From the NCBI RefSeq assembly GCF_002761755.1, contig NZ_PEOG01000058.1, positions 1 through 36,762 of the forward strand: a stretch of DNA of 36,762 nucleotides. The letters run 5' to 3'. Origin of the DNA: Roseateles chitinivorans (GTDB lineage: Bacteria; Pseudomonadota; Gammaproteobacteria; Burkholderiales; Burkholderiaceae_C). The notes beneath the pieces were generated by a model that had not been told where the DNA came from, searched no databases, and saw only the letters and a program-made list of their open reading frames with translations. The translations under genes were made by a program, and so were the position numbers. Shown in pieces: positions 8,882 through 17,387 of the stretch (its first letter is position 1; each line of letters begins with the position of its first letter).

Positions 8882-9832
8882 ATGGACGACGCTCCCAATC
8901 CCAACTGGTTCCTGCGCGCGCGGCTGAAGACGCGGCAGCTGCTGCTGCTGATCGCGCTGGACGACCACCGCAACATCCACCGCGCCTCCGAGGCGCTGTG
9001 CATGACCCAGCCCGCCGCATCCAAGCAGCTCAAGGACCTGGAGGACATGCTCGAGGTCAAGCTGTTCGAGCGCCTGCCGCGCGGCATGGAGCCGACGCTG
9101 TTCGGCGAGACCATGATCCGGCATGCGCGCATGGCGCTGACCAGCCTGGCGGCGGCGCATGACGACATCGTCGCGCTGAAGAAGGGCCTGACCGGCCAGG
9201 TCGAGGTCGGCGTGATCATGACGCCGGGCATGTCGCTGCTGCCGCGGGCGATCGCGCGGGTCAAGGCCAGTGCGCCGCTGCTGCGCATCGGCGTGCAGAT
9301 GGAGACCAGCAAGGTGCTGCTGGACCAGCTGCAGCGCGGCGTGCTGGACTTCATGATCGGTCGCATCCTGGAGGAGGACAGCGTGTCCGGCCTGCAGTAC
9401 GAGGAGCTCAGTGGCGAGCCCGCCTGCGCGGTGGCCCGGATCGGGCATCCGCTGTTGATGCGCGACGACCTGTCGCTGGCCGACCTGGCCACGCAGTCCT
9501 GGATCCTGCCGCCGCCCGGCAGCGTGCTGCGCCACCGCTGGGAGCAGATGTTCCGGCGCGCCGCGATCGAGCCGCCGGCGGATGCCGTCGACACGACCGC
9601 GCTGCTGGTGATCACCGCGCTGCTGCAGCAGTCCGACGCGCTGCATGTGATGCCGGTCGAGGTGGCGCGCTACTACGCCTCGCTGAAGGCGCTGGCGATC
9701 CTGCCGATCGAGCTGCCATGCAGCATGGATGCGTTCGGCATCATCACGCGGGAAGGGCATCTGCTGTCGCCCGGTGCGCAGGCGCTGCTGCATGAGGTGC
9801 GTGGCGTCGCCAAGGAGCTCTACGCCCGCTGA
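8882..9832 (+). CDS. LysR-family transcriptional regulator (GbpR-like)
   Basis: LysR-type regulator of 316 aa with an N-terminal helix-turn-helix at about 16-75 (HRASEALCMTQPAASKQL) and a substrate-binding co-inducer domain at about 100-310. It resembles the GbpR group, which regulates sugar-binding-protein and arabinose/galactose genes in Azospirillum and Agrobacterium. That assignment is by family resemblance only. It lies 15 nt after the GntR gene and converges with the minus-strand GH43 gene, leaving four bases between the stops. It is a leading candidate to act on the shared promoter sites at 15674, 31763 and 35522. Confidence 0.88.
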   Translation: MDDAPNPNWFLRARLKTRQLLLLIALDDHRNIHRASEALCMTQPAASKQLKDLEDMLEVKLFERLPRGMEPTLFGETMIRHARMALTSLAAAHDDIVALKKGLTGQVEVGVIMTPGMSLLPRAIARVKASAPLLRIGVQMETSKVLLDQLQRGVLDFMIGRILEEDSVSGLQYEELSGEPACAVARIGHPLLMRDDLSLADLATQSWILPPPGSVLRHRWEQMFRRAAIEPPADAVDTTALLVITALLQQSDALHVMPVEVARYYASLKALAILPIELPCSMDAFGIITREGHLLSPGAQALLHEVRGVAKELYAR

Positions 9833-9836
9833 GGGC

Positions 9837-10826
9837 TCAGCCCTTGCACCCCGGGGACGGATTGGGCGCGGGGCCGGCCTCTGTCTGCGGGATGAAGCGG
9901 ATGGTGCCGTCCGCGTTGTAGTGGAGCTCCTCGATCGCGACCGAGCGCCTGAACTCGCCGCCGCCCGGCAGCTTGGCGTTGTGGTACGCGATGTAGCTCC
10001 TGCCGTTGAACTCGAAGATCGCCTGATGGATCGTCGGTGTCTTCTCGTTCTTCGCCATGATCACGCCGCGCGACGTCCACGGCCCGGTCGCGCTGGGACC
10101 GGTCAGGTAGGCGGTCTCCTCGGGGAAGTGCTGCGAGTAGGACAGGTAGTAGGTGTCCTTGTGCTTGTGCAGGTAGGACGCCTCGGTGAAGTCCTTGACC
10201 GGCACGACCGTGATGGGTCCGTCCAGCTCGGTCATCGTCGGCTTCAGCTTCGCGAACTTCAGGACCGTGTTGCCGAAGTAGAGGTAGGCCTGGCCGTCGT
10301 CGTCGACGAACACGGCCGGGTCGATGTCATCCCAGGCGATGTCCGTCTGGGTCGTCATGTCGTTGGTGATCAGCGCCGAGCCGCGCGCGTCCTTGAACGG
10401 CCCGGTGGGGCTGTCCGATGTCGCGACGCCGACGGCGAAGCCCGGCACCGTCGCGTGCTCGACCGTGGTGTAGAAGAAGTAGGTCGGCTTGCCGCCGACG
10501 ACCCGCCTGCTGATGTCCGATGCCCAGGCACGGCCCTTGGCCCACCTGAAGTCCAGCGCCTTCATCGGCGAGCCGTGGTCGGTCCAGCGCACCAGGTCGC
10601 AGCTCGAGTAGACGCGCCACTCGTTCATGACGAAGTCCTTGCCGTCGGGCGGGGCCTCGTCCTGGCCGACATAGAGGTAGACGCGGCCGTTGTCCACCAG
10701 CACGGCGGGATCGGCGGTGTAGCGCTGCGGGAAGAGCGGGTTGGCGGCTTGCGCCGGCGCGGCGGCGAGCGCCAGGGCCGCGACCAGCGCGGCGCCGACG
10801 CAGGACTTGAAGGCAGTGGGGATCAT
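9837..10826 (-). CDS. Secreted GH43 glycosidase (arabinofuranosidase/xylosidase type)
   Basis: Exported glycosidase of 329 aa. A Sec signal peptide occupies about residues 1-27 (hydrophobic core, AQA cleavage site). ATG 10826 is chosen because it begins this signal; the frame extends 30 codons further upstream without one. GH43 triad: Asp39 in YTADPAV, Asp169 in DDIDPAVF and Glu215 in FTEASYL. It lies 115 nt after the yjfF-like permease on the same strand, so it is probably the last gene of the Ytf-type transport operon and releases monomers for that importer. Specificity cannot be read from sequence. Alpha-L-arabinofuranosidase is favoured by context. Confidence 0.85.
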   Translation of the reverse strand: MIPTAFKSCVGAALVAALALAAAPAQAANPLFPQRYTADPAVLVDNGRVYLYVGQDEAPPDGKDFVMNEWRVYSSCDLVRWTDHGSPMKALDFRWAKGRAWASDISRRVVGGKPTYFFYTTVEHATVPGFAVGVATSDSPTGPFKDARGSALITNDMTTQTDIAWDDIDPAVFVDDDGQAYLYFGNTVLKFAKLKPTMTELDGPITVVPVKDFTEASYLHKHKDTYYLSYSQHFPEETAYLTGPSATGPWTSRGVIMAKNEKTPTIHQAIFEFNGRSYIAYHNAKLPGGGEFRRSVAIEELHYNADGTIRFIPQTEAGPAPNPSPGCKG

Positions 10827-10941
10827 GCGGCGAGGACTCGGACGGTGGAAGTCGGGCTGAAGTCGGACTGAATTCGGGTGATGGCGAGGGTGGTCCGCCA
10901 GGGCGGCCGGGTCCACGTCCTCGCGATGCCGGACGGCGGGC

Positions 10942-11925
10942 TCAGGCCTGTCCCGCAGGCCGCGCCAGCAGGCGCTGCACGACGCAGAACACGAACAGCA
11001 GTGCGCCGATGACGATCTTGGTCCACCAGGAGCTGAGGGTGCCGTCGAAGGCGATCAGCGTCTGGATCACGCCCAGCACCAGCACCCCCGACAGCGCGCC
11101 GGCCACATAGCCATAGCCGCCGCTGAGCATGGTGCCGCCGATGACCACCGCCGCGATCGCATCCAGCTCCGCGCCCTGCGCATGCAGGCCGTAGCCGCTG
11201 AGCATGTAGAACGCGAAGAGCAGGCCGGCCAGCGCGGCGCAGAAGCCGCTCAGGCCGTACACCATCAGCTTGGTGCGGCCCACCGGCAGGCCCATCATCA
11301 GCGCCGACTGCTCGTTGCCGCCCAGCGCATAGACCGCGCGGCCGAAGGCGCTGCGGTGCGCCAGCCAGATGCCGACCACCAGCACGGCGATGGCGATGGC
11401 GGCGCTCGGCGAGATGAAGCCGCCGGGCACCTGCCATTGGGTCTGCGAGACCGCGACGAAGGTGGGATCGTCGATCGTGATCGAGTCGACGCTGATCAGG
11501 TAGCACAGGCCGCGCGCGAGGAACATCCCGGCCAGCGTCACGATGAAGGGCTGCAGCCGGAACGCATGGATGAGCGCGCCCTGCAGCACGCCGAAGGCCG
11601 CGCCGCCGCCCAGCACGAGCGCGATGACCGCCCAGGCGGGCCAGTGCGCGTGATGCAGCAGCCAGGCGGCGACGGTCGTGGCCAGCGCCAGTACCGCGCC
11701 GACCGACAGGTCGATGCCGCCGGACAGGATGACCAGGCTCATGCCGACGGCCAGCACCAGCAGGTAGGCGTTGTCGATGACCAGGTTGAGCATCACCTGC
11801 GGCGCGGCGAAGCCGGTGTAGTGCGCGCCGCCGGCGGCGATCAGCGCGAGCAGCAGCACGACGGTGACCTGCGCGCTGAAGGCCGGCTGGCGCAGCCAGC
11901 GCTGGAAGAGGACGAGGGGAGTCAT
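10942..11925 (-). CDS. yjfF: Furanose-type sugar ABC permease, YjfF-like
   Basis: Inner-membrane permease (327 aa) of the RbsC/CUT2 family with about 8-10 hydrophobic segments. The family signature VGMSLVILSGGIDLSVGAVLAL is near residue 60. The start ATG 11925 overlaps the end of the ytfT-like gene (stop at 11922), giving an ATGA junction. The ytfQ-ytfR-ytfT-yjfF gene order is characteristic of the E. coli galactofuranose importer and of related arabinose importers (AraUVWZ in Shewanella). In this locus an arabinose or arabinofuranose substrate is likely. Confidence 0.9.
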   Translation of the reverse strand: MTPLVLFQRWLRQPAFSAQVTVVLLLALIAAGGAHYTGFAAPQVMLNLVIDNAYLLVLAVGMSLVILSGGIDLSVGAVLALATTVAAWLLHHAHWPAWAVIALVLGGGAAFGVLQGALIHAFRLQPFIVTLAGMFLARGLCYLISVDSITIDDPTFVAVSQTQWQVPGGFISPSAAIAIAVLVVGIWLAHRSAFGRAVYALGGNEQSALMMGLPVGRTKLMVYGLSGFCAALAGLLFAFYMLSGYGLHAQGAELDAIAAVVIGGTMLSGGYGYVAGALSGVLVLGVIQTLIAFDGTLSSWWTKIVIGALLFVFCVVQRLLARPAGQA

Positions 11926-12986
11926 CGGGCGCCTCCGCGAGGGGCCAGCCGGCGCAGCATCGGGCGCAGCTCGCTCGACTGCAGGATGCAGAGCAGGAAC
12001 ACGACGACGGCCTTGACCACCATGTTGACTTCGGGCGGGACGCCCAGCGAGTAGATCGTCGTCGTCAAGGTCTGGATGATCAGCGCGCCGATGAGCGCGC
12101 CCGCCAGGTGGTAGCGGCCGCCGGCCAGCGAGGCGCCGCCCAGCGTCACCGCCAGGATGGCGTCGAGCTCCAGCAGCAGGCCGGCGTTGTTGGCGTCGGC
12201 GCTCTTGATGTTGGACGCGATCATCAGTCCCGCCAGGCCCGCGCAGCCGGCGGCGAAGACATAGGTGCCGAAGATCAGCGTCGCGGTGCGCAGGCCCGCC
12301 AGGCGCGACGCGACCGGGTTGAGGCCCACCGCCTGGATGAACAGGCCCAGCGCCGTCTTGCGCAGCAGCGCGGTAGTCGCGAGCGAGAGCGCCGCCACCA
12401 CCCACAGCGACACCGGCAGCCCCAGCAGGTAGCCGCCGCCCAGCACGAAGAAGTCGTCGCGGTAGACGGTCAGGATCTGGCCGTCCGACAGCAGCTGCGC
12501 CAGGCCGCGGCCCGCCACCATCAGGATCAGGGTCGCGATGATCGGCTGCAGCTTGAGGCCGGCCACCAGCACGCCGTTCCACACGCCGCACAGCAGCGCG
12601 GCACCGAGCGCGCCCGCATAGGCGACCATCAGCGGCCGGTCACCGTTGACCAGCATCGCCGCCACCGTCGCGGCGATCGCCACGACAGCGCCGATCGACA
12701 CGTCGATCCCGCGCGTCGCGATCACCAGGCTCATGCCCAGGGCCGCCAGCATCAGCGGCGCGGCACGGTTCAGGATGTCGATCAGCGGGCCGTACAGGTG
12801 GCCGTCCTTGACCTCCAGGTGCCAGAAGCCCGGCAGCAGGATCACGTCGATCAGCAGCAGGATCGCCAGCGCGGCGATCGGGCGGAGCAAGGGATGCTCG
12901 GCCATGACGGCGAGCACGCGGCGACGCTTCGGCGTCGGGAGCGCGCTCAGGGGGAGGGCGTCTGTCACGGGAGTCTTTCGATTCAT
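11922..12986 (-). CDS. ytfT: Furanose-type sugar ABC permease, YtfT-like
   Basis: Second RbsC-family inner-membrane permease (354 aa) with a long hydrophilic N-terminus (about 35 residues) before the first membrane helix. Signature: LGMSLVIATRGIDVSIGAVVAIA. ATG 12986 (MNRKTP) is preferred. In-frame ATG 13034 and a GTG at 13085 are possible, and no strong Shine-Dalgarno separates them. It is followed by the yjfF-like gene with an ATGA overlap. The 120 nt between the ATPase stop and this start contain a perfect 8-bp hairpin. Confidence 0.88.
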   Translation of the reverse strand: MNRKTPVTDALPLSALPTPKRRRVLAVMAEHPLLRPIAALAILLLIDVILLPGFWHLEVKDGHLYGPLIDILNRAAPLMLAALGMSLVIATRGIDVSIGAVVAIAATVAAMLVNGDRPLMVAYAGALGAALLCGVWNGVLVAGLKLQPIIATLILMVAGRGLAQLLSDGQILTVYRDDFFVLGGGYLLGLPVSLWVVAALSLATTALLRKTALGLFIQAVGLNPVASRLAGLRTATLIFGTYVFAAGCAGLAGLMIASNIKSADANNAGLLLELDAILAVTLGGASLAGGRYHLAGALIGALIIQTLTTTIYSLGVPPEVNMVVKAVVVFLLCILQSSELRPMLRRLAPRGGAR

Positions 12987-13021
12987 GCGCTCTGGCAGGT
13001 ACTGCCGCGGCCGGGGCGTTA

Positions 13022-13048
13022 GCCGCCAATGCATGGGGCCTTGGCGGC
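13022..13048 (-). other. Intercistronic hairpin between ytfR and ytfT
   Basis: GCCGCCAA at 13022-13029 and TTGGCGGC at 13041-13048 form a perfect 8-bp inverted repeat with an 11-nt loop. It lies in the only long gap of the operon (12987-13106). There is no T-run, so it is more likely an mRNA-stability or attenuation hairpin than a terminator. Confidence 0.5.
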
Positions 13049-13106
13049 AAGCGCCAAAACCCCACGCACTGCCGTCCCCGACCACCGCCTTCCTTCAACG
13101 GTTCTG

Positions 13107-14627
13107 CTAGCGGGGACCATCGGCGGCGATCACTTCAAGGACCGAGCGTTCGTCGAGCTGGCCGCGCTCATACGTGCCGATCGCGCGGCGGTCGCGCAGG
13201 ACGACCACACGGTCACTGCAGCGCAGGACCTCGGGCAGCTCGGACGAGATGAACAGCACCGCCATGCGGCGGTCGTCGTCGTCGCCCTCGGCGCACAGGC
13301 GACGGACCTCGTCCATGATCTCCTCCTTCGCGCGCACGTCGATGCCGCGCGTCGGCTCGTCCAGGATCAACAGCCGCGGCTGCGTCAGCAGCCAGCGGGC
13401 CAGCAAGGCCTTCTGCTGGTTGCCGCCCGAGAGCAGGCCGATCGGCGTCTCGATGTCCGCCGTCTTGATGCCCAGGCGCTGGACGTAATCGGCAGCAATC
13501 GCCTGCTGGCGCTTGAGCGGGATCGCTCGCCACCAGCCTTGCCGCGCCTGCAGCGCGAGCACGATGTTCTCGCGGACCGACAGCGCCAGCACCGCACCCT
13601 CGAGCTTGCGGTCTTCGGAACAGAAGGCCAGGCCGCTGGCGATGGCCTGGCGGGGCGACGCGAAGCGCTGCCGCCGGCCGGCGATCTCGATGTCGCCAGC
13701 ATCGGCGCTGTCAGCGCCGAACAGCAGCCGCGCCGCCTCGGTGCGGCCCGATCCGAGCAGGCCGCACAGGCCCAGCACCTCGCCCTCGCGGATCTCCAGG
13801 TCCAGCGGCTGCAAGGCGCCGCGGCGCGCGAGGCCGTGGGTGGTCAGCGCCGGCGTGGTCGTCTGCGCGCAGGCCGCCAGCGGCGCTGTCGAGGCCGCGT
13901 GCGGGCCCACCATCTTCTGGATCAGCTCGAGCCGGCCGAGGTCGCGGGCCAGGTACTCGCCCTCGGTGCGGCCGTTGCGCATGACAGTGATGCGGTCGGA
14001 GACGGCGTAGACCTGGTCCAGGAAGTGGGTGACGAAGAGCAGGGCCAGGCCCTGTTCGCGCAGTCGACGCATGACCCGGAACAGGTGCTGGACGGCGGCC
14101 TCGTCGAGGCTGGAGGTGGGCTCGTCGAGGATCAGCACCCGCGCCGAGATGTTGAGCGCCCGCGCGATGGCCACCATCTGCTGGATCGACAGCGAGTAGC
14201 GCGCCAGCGGCGCCTCCACGTCGATGTCGAGCTCCAGCTCGGCCAGCAGCTGGCGCGAGCGTTCGCGCATGCGGCGCCAGTCGATCTGGCCCCAGCGCCG
14301 CGGATAGCGGCCGATGAAGAGGTTCTCCGCCACCGAGAGGTTGGGGACGAGGTTGACCTCCTGGTAGACGGTGCTGATGCCCAGCGCCTGCGCGTCGGCG
14401 GTGGAACGCGGCGCGATCGCCGCGCCGCCGAGTTCGATGCGGCCGGCATCCGGCGGGTAAAGGCCGGTGAGGACCTTGATCAGCGTCGACTTGCCGGCGC
14501 CGTTCTGGCCCATCAGCGCATGGATCTCGCCGACGAAGAGCCGCAGCCCGACGCCGGACAAGGCCTGGACGCCGGGGAAGCCCTTGTCGATGCCGGCGAG
14601 CGACAGCAGCGGAGCCGGGGCGCTCAT
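13107..14627 (-). CDS. ytfR: Furanose-type sugar ABC ATPase with two ATP-binding domains, YtfR-like
   Basis: Tandem ATPase (506 aa) of the MglA/RbsA/YtfR type that energises the two permeases downstream. The first cassette has Walker A GQNGAGKST, Walker B LILDEPTSSLD and a degenerate signature (LSIQQ instead of LSGGQ). The second has a degenerate Walker A (GLLGSGRTE) and intact LSGGNQQK and LILDEPTRGID. This asymmetry is normal for the family. The open frame extends upstream, but ATG 14627 overlaps the binding-protein stop (ATGA) and gives the usual length. Confidence 0.92.
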   Translation of the reverse strand: MSAPAPLLSLAGIDKGFPGVQALSGVGLRLFVGEIHALMGQNGAGKSTLIKVLTGLYPPDAGRIELGGAAIAPRSTADAQALGISTVYQEVNLVPNLSVAENLFIGRYPRRWGQIDWRRMRERSRQLLAELELDIDVEAPLARYSLSIQQMVAIARALNISARVLILDEPTSSLDEAAVQHLFRVMRRLREQGLALLFVTHFLDQVYAVSDRITVMRNGRTEGEYLARDLGRLELIQKMVGPHAASTAPLAACAQTTTPALTTHGLARRGALQPLDLEIREGEVLGLCGLLGSGRTEAARLLFGADSADAGDIEIAGRRQRFASPRQAIASGLAFCSEDRKLEGAVLALSVRENIVLALQARQGWWRAIPLKRQQAIAADYVQRLGIKTADIETPIGLLSGGNQQKALLARWLLTQPRLLILDEPTRGIDVRAKEEIMDEVRRLCAEGDDDDRRMAVLFISSELPEVLRCSDRVVVLRDRRAIGTYERGQLDERSVLEVIAADGPR

Positions 14628-15601
14628 CAGTACTTGCGGTTGGGGAGTTCCTTGGCCGCGACGTCGGCGGTGAAGACGCCTTCCTCGGTCGTGATGCGCT
14701 TGGCCACCGGCTTGCCGGCGACGACGTCCTTGGCCAGCTGCATCAGCTGCGGGCCGAGCATCGGGTTGCACTCGACGGTGACATTGAGCTTGCCCGCGGC
14801 CATGGCCTGGAAGGCGCCGCGCACGCCGTCGATGGAGACGATGGCGATGTCCTTGGCGGGCTTCAGGCCGGCTTCCTCGATCGCCTGGATGGCGCCGATG
14901 GCCATGTCGTCGTTATGCGCGAACAGGACGTGGATCTTCTTGTCCTTGGCCTTCAGGAAGGCCTCCATGACTTCCTTGCCCTTGGCCCGGGTGAAGTCGC
15001 CGGACTGCGAGCGCACGATCTTCAGCCGAGGCTCGGCCTGGATGATCTCCTCGAAGCCGCGCTTGCGGTCGAGGGCCGGCGCGGAGCCGACGGTGCCTTG
15101 CAGCTCGACGATGTTGACCTCGCCGGTCGGGGCGTTCTTCTTGGCCCAGTCGACCAGCCAGCGGCCGGCCTTGCGGCCTTCCTCGACGAAGTCGGAGCCG
15201 ATGAAGGTGACGTAGAGGGAGGGATCGCTGACCTTGACGGCGCGGTCGGTGAGGATGACCGGGATCTTGGCGTTCTTCGCCTCGCGCAGGACGGTGTCCC
15301 AGCCGGACTCGACGACCGGGGAGAAGGCGATGACATCCACCTTCTGCGCGATGAAGCTGCGGATGGCCTTGACCTGGTTCTCCTGCTTCTGCTGGGCGTC
15401 GGCGAACTTGAGGGTGATGCCGGCCTGCTTGGCGGCGTCCTTGATCGAGTTGCTGTTGGCGGTGCGCCATTCGCTTTCGGCGCCGACCTGGGAGAAGCCC
15501 AGGACGAGCGGCTTGTCGGCGGCGAGTGCGCTGGAAGCGGTGCCGGCCAGCGACAGGCCGAGCGCGGCCATGGCCAGCAGATGACGACGCGTCGTCTTCA
15601 T
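14627..15601 (-). CDS. ytfQ: Periplasmic furanose-sugar-binding protein, YtfQ-like
   Basis: Solute-binding protein (324 aa) of the ribose/galactofuranose type, exported to the periplasm. The N-terminal signal peptide carries a twin arginine (TTRRHLLAM) before its hydrophobic core and ends near SSALA, so Sec or Tat export is possible. The mature N-terminus LGFSQVGAESEWRTANS is diagnostic of the YtfQ family. Start 15601 is supported by GAGGAG at 15611-15616, nine bases upstream. It is the first gene of the ytfQRT-yjfF-GH43 operon. A promoter with the shared TTGG-N-C/TACGAT arrangement lies about 70-100 bases upstream. Confidence 0.93.
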   Translation of the reverse strand: MKTTRRHLLAMAALGLSLAGTASSALAADKPLVLGFSQVGAESEWRTANSNSIKDAAKQAGITLKFADAQQKQENQVKAIRSFIAQKVDVIAFSPVVESGWDTVLREAKNAKIPVILTDRAVKVSDPSLYVTFIGSDFVEEGRKAGRWLVDWAKKNAPTGEVNIVELQGTVGSAPALDRKRGFEEIIQAEPRLKIVRSQSGDFTRAKGKEVMEAFLKAKDKKIHVLFAHNDDMAIGAIQAIEEAGLKPAKDIAIVSIDGVRGAFQAMAAGKLNVTVECNPMLGPQLMQLAKDVVAGKPVAKRITTEEGVFTADVAAKELPNRKY

Positions 15602-15673
15602 GGTCGTTGTCTCCTCGTTGATGTTGCTGTGGAGGTCACGCCGATGGGCGACGCACCTCGTGAGGTGACAGCG

Positions 15674-15740
15674 ATCGTAGGGAGGGCAGGGATGCCGGAC
15701 CAATCACATTTCTAGCGCCAGCGATGTCTTGATCGATATC
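15674..15740 (-). promoter_or_regulatory. Shared arabinose-regulon promoter, copy 1 (ytfQ)
   Basis: Read on the minus strand: -35-like TTGGTC (15698-15703), 18-bp spacer, -10-like TACGAT (15674-15679). On the plus strand this appears as TAGGGA (15678-15683), 16 bases, then CCAATCA (15700-15706). A GATATC element follows 28 bases further out (15735-15740). The same arrangement occurs at 31763-31829 and 35522-35606. The predicted leader to the ytfQ ATG is about 65 nt. Confidence 0.65.
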
Positions 15741-15759
15741 ACTCCGTGAGAACCTTTCG

Positions 15760-15779
15760 CTCTCCCCCGAGGGGGAGAG
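15760..15779. repeat. 9-bp inverted repeat (CTCTCCCCC/GGGGGAGAG)
   Basis: Perfect nine-base arms separated by GA, followed by G-rich sequence to about 15801. It lies in the divergent gap between ytfQ and the DUF1801 gene. Similar C-rich/G-rich palindromes are common intergenic repeats in beta- and gammaproteobacteria. No T-run makes it a clear terminator. Confidence 0.5.
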
Positions 15780-15878
15780 GCGAGGGGTGAGGGGCGAGGG
15801 GACTCGACGCTGTTAGCGGGTCTCGGCGTGAAGGCAGTGTTAAGGTTCGCCGATCTCCTCGACAGACGGACGCGTGCC

Positions 15879-16313
15879 ATGAAGAAGCAGACGGCGGCGA
15901 GCCCGGCCGACGCGGGTGCTTTGCTCGCCGGCGGCAACCCCCAGATCCCGAAGGGGCACGGCGACGCGCCGGTGCAGGCCTATATCGCCGCTCTCACGGG
16001 CTGGAAGCGGGACGTGGTGAGGCGCCTGGACGCGCTGGTCGTCGAGGCGGTGCCCGAGGTCCGCAAGGCGGTGAAGTACAACTCGCCGCTCTACGGCATG
16101 GACGGCGAGACCTGGTTCCTCGGCGTCCATGTGATGACGCGCTACGTCAAGGTGGCGTTCTTCAACGGCAAGTCGCTGGAGCCGATGCCGCCGGTGGACT
16201 CGAGGACCGCGCATGCGCGCTACCTGCATGTGAGCGAGCAGGAGCCGCTGGATGAGGCGGCGTTCGTGGCCTGGGTCAAGGCGGCGAGCGAGATGCCTGG
16301 CGAGCGCATGTAG
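15879..16313 (+). CDS. DUF1801 (YdhG-like) protein
   Basis: Small soluble protein (144 aa) of the DUF1801 family, of unknown biochemical role. Family landmarks: VQAYIAALTGWKRDVVRRLDALV, then AVKYNSPLYG and a C-terminal helix. ATG 15879 gives MKKQTAAS. A GTG at 15828 would add 17 residues. Neither has a strong Shine-Dalgarno. No signal peptide. It stands alone, divergent from ytfQ, with no evident link to arabinose. Confidence 0.8.
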   Translation: MKKQTAASPADAGALLAGGNPQIPKGHGDAPVQAYIAALTGWKRDVVRRLDALVVEAVPEVRKAVKYNSPLYGMDGETWFLGVHVMTRYVKVAFFNGKSLEPMPPVDSRTAHARYLHVSEQEPLDEAAFVAWVKAASEMPGERM

Positions 16314-16376
16314 GGGGCGTTGGCGGCCCCTGTGCATGGCGAGGCGCAGACAGGGCGCCATATGACCTTCGGCCAC

Positions 16377-16397
16377 TTGGACAGACGTCCCGTCCAA
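16377..16397. promoter_or_regulatory. Operator-like inverted repeat before the low-GC cassette
   Basis: TTGGAC (16377-16382) and GTCCAA (16392-16397) are perfect inverted arms around a nine-base centre, 34 bases before the predicted start of the L,D-transpeptidase-like gene. It could be a repressor site or a short hairpin. Confidence 0.35.
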
Positions 16398-16430
16398 CAG
16401 AATTGGAGACATCACTTCGACCCATGACGG

Positions 16431-17387
16431 GTGACCGGACATTTGGTGATGACAGTCTCGAATGCATTACTGGCGGACGTTGCAGGCCTTGCCGACCGAT
16501 TCTCTGCAGAGGTTCAGAGGGACGCCTCGGCGGCAGTTGGTCGATGGCGCATGGACTTGGCCAAACTTCACCCGCAGCTTGTTACCACTGCCTCGCGATT
16601 GGCTGACCGGGCTTTGACCTGGGAGGCGAGGGCTGCGCTCAATCGGACGCCGGACGGCGCGCGTCTCCTGCTCGAGTGGAGCGAGCAACGCCGCGCTCGA
16701 CCGGAGTTGCCGCGATTTCCGTTCCTCTCGACGGAGATGGCGTACGCCTATTGCGCCAGCATCGTTCATCAGCGAGCCACGCCGCAGGCCAGCCGGGCGC
16801 TGGAGCAAGCGCGTCTGGTGGTGCTGGGATTGCGCCGCGAAACTTCAACACTGGATAACAAGGGCCTTGGCGTCTACGACGACTACATCGCCGTCCTGAA
16901 TGGTTGGAATCGACGAGGGAGCGTCAAATTCTTCCCAGCGAGCACGGAGCCGGGGGCTCAGTACGCCCAGCGCGCGACCAAAGTGGGCGGCAAGCTATTG
17001 GACGATCGTTACAAGGGCGTTCAAACGGCCAGGCATGTGCATGGGGAAGATGTGGATCGCGATGGCATTCGCGATGCGGGCCGCCTGCTCGCGGGAACCT
17101 ACTTCTTCAAGGACCTCGGTCGAGAGTTTCTGGATGCACCAGCCTTTCAGGCGGTCGCACCGCAAACCGTCGAAAGGGATACGAACGGCGACGGCCGCTT
17201 CACGTTGAGTGACGCTGATCGCATCGATCCAAAGGGTGTCGGCAGGACGATGTACATCCATCGAGGTGGCATGAATAACACTGGATCGGCGGGCTGCCAG
17301 ACGATTCGCAAGGACTACTATCCGGCGTTCCTTTCTGCGCTCGGCAAGGATCCGAGGTTCTTCTATGTGCTTGTCGATTGCCGCTAA
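16431..17387 (+). CDS. Putative L,D-transpeptidase-like effector with EF-hand loop
   Basis: I do not recognise a close family. The 318-aa protein has a helical N-terminal half with no signal peptide. A perfect EF-hand-type loop is at 250-261 (Asp250, Asn252, Asp254, Gly255, Phe257, Asp261), with a second EF-like DVDRDG at 207-212. The C-terminal motif YIHRGGMNNTGSAGC (His277, Ser286, Cys289) recalls the His...S-x-G-C active site of YkuD/L,D-transpeptidase folds, including T6SS effectors of the Tlde1 type. GTG 16431 is the longest start; ATG 16449 is a good alternative and no Shine-Dalgarno decides. The gene is visibly lower in GC than its surroundings. Its last 23 bases overlap an exported SH3b protein, which suggests a toxin-immunity pair. 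That function is inferred. Confidence 0.7.
   Translation: MTGHLVMTVSNALLADVAGLADRFSAEVQRDASAAVGRWRMDLAKLHPQLVTTASRLADRALTWEARAALNRTPDGARLLLEWSEQRRARPELPRFPFLSTEMAYAYCASIVHQRATPQASRALEQARLVVLGLRRETSTLDNKGLGVYDDYIAVLNGWNRRGSVKFFPASTEPGAQYAQRATKVGGKLLDDRYKGVQTARHVHGEDVDRDGIRDAGRLLAGTYFFKDLGREFLDAPAFQAVAPQTVERDTNGDGRFTLSDADRIDPKGVGRTMYIHRGGMNNTGSAGCQTIRKDYYPAFLSALGKDPRFFYVLVDCR

Noticed and set aside
13629..13660. Frameshift or decay in the YtfR-like ATPase because of its degenerate first signature and second Walker A
   Set aside because: Asymmetric degenerate motifs are normal in the RbsA/MglA/YtfR family, and the frame is intact over 506 codons.
15760..15801. Rho-independent terminator between ytfQ and the DUF1801 gene
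   Set aside because: The genes diverge here, so no transcript needs to end, and the stem is not followed by a T-run on either strand.
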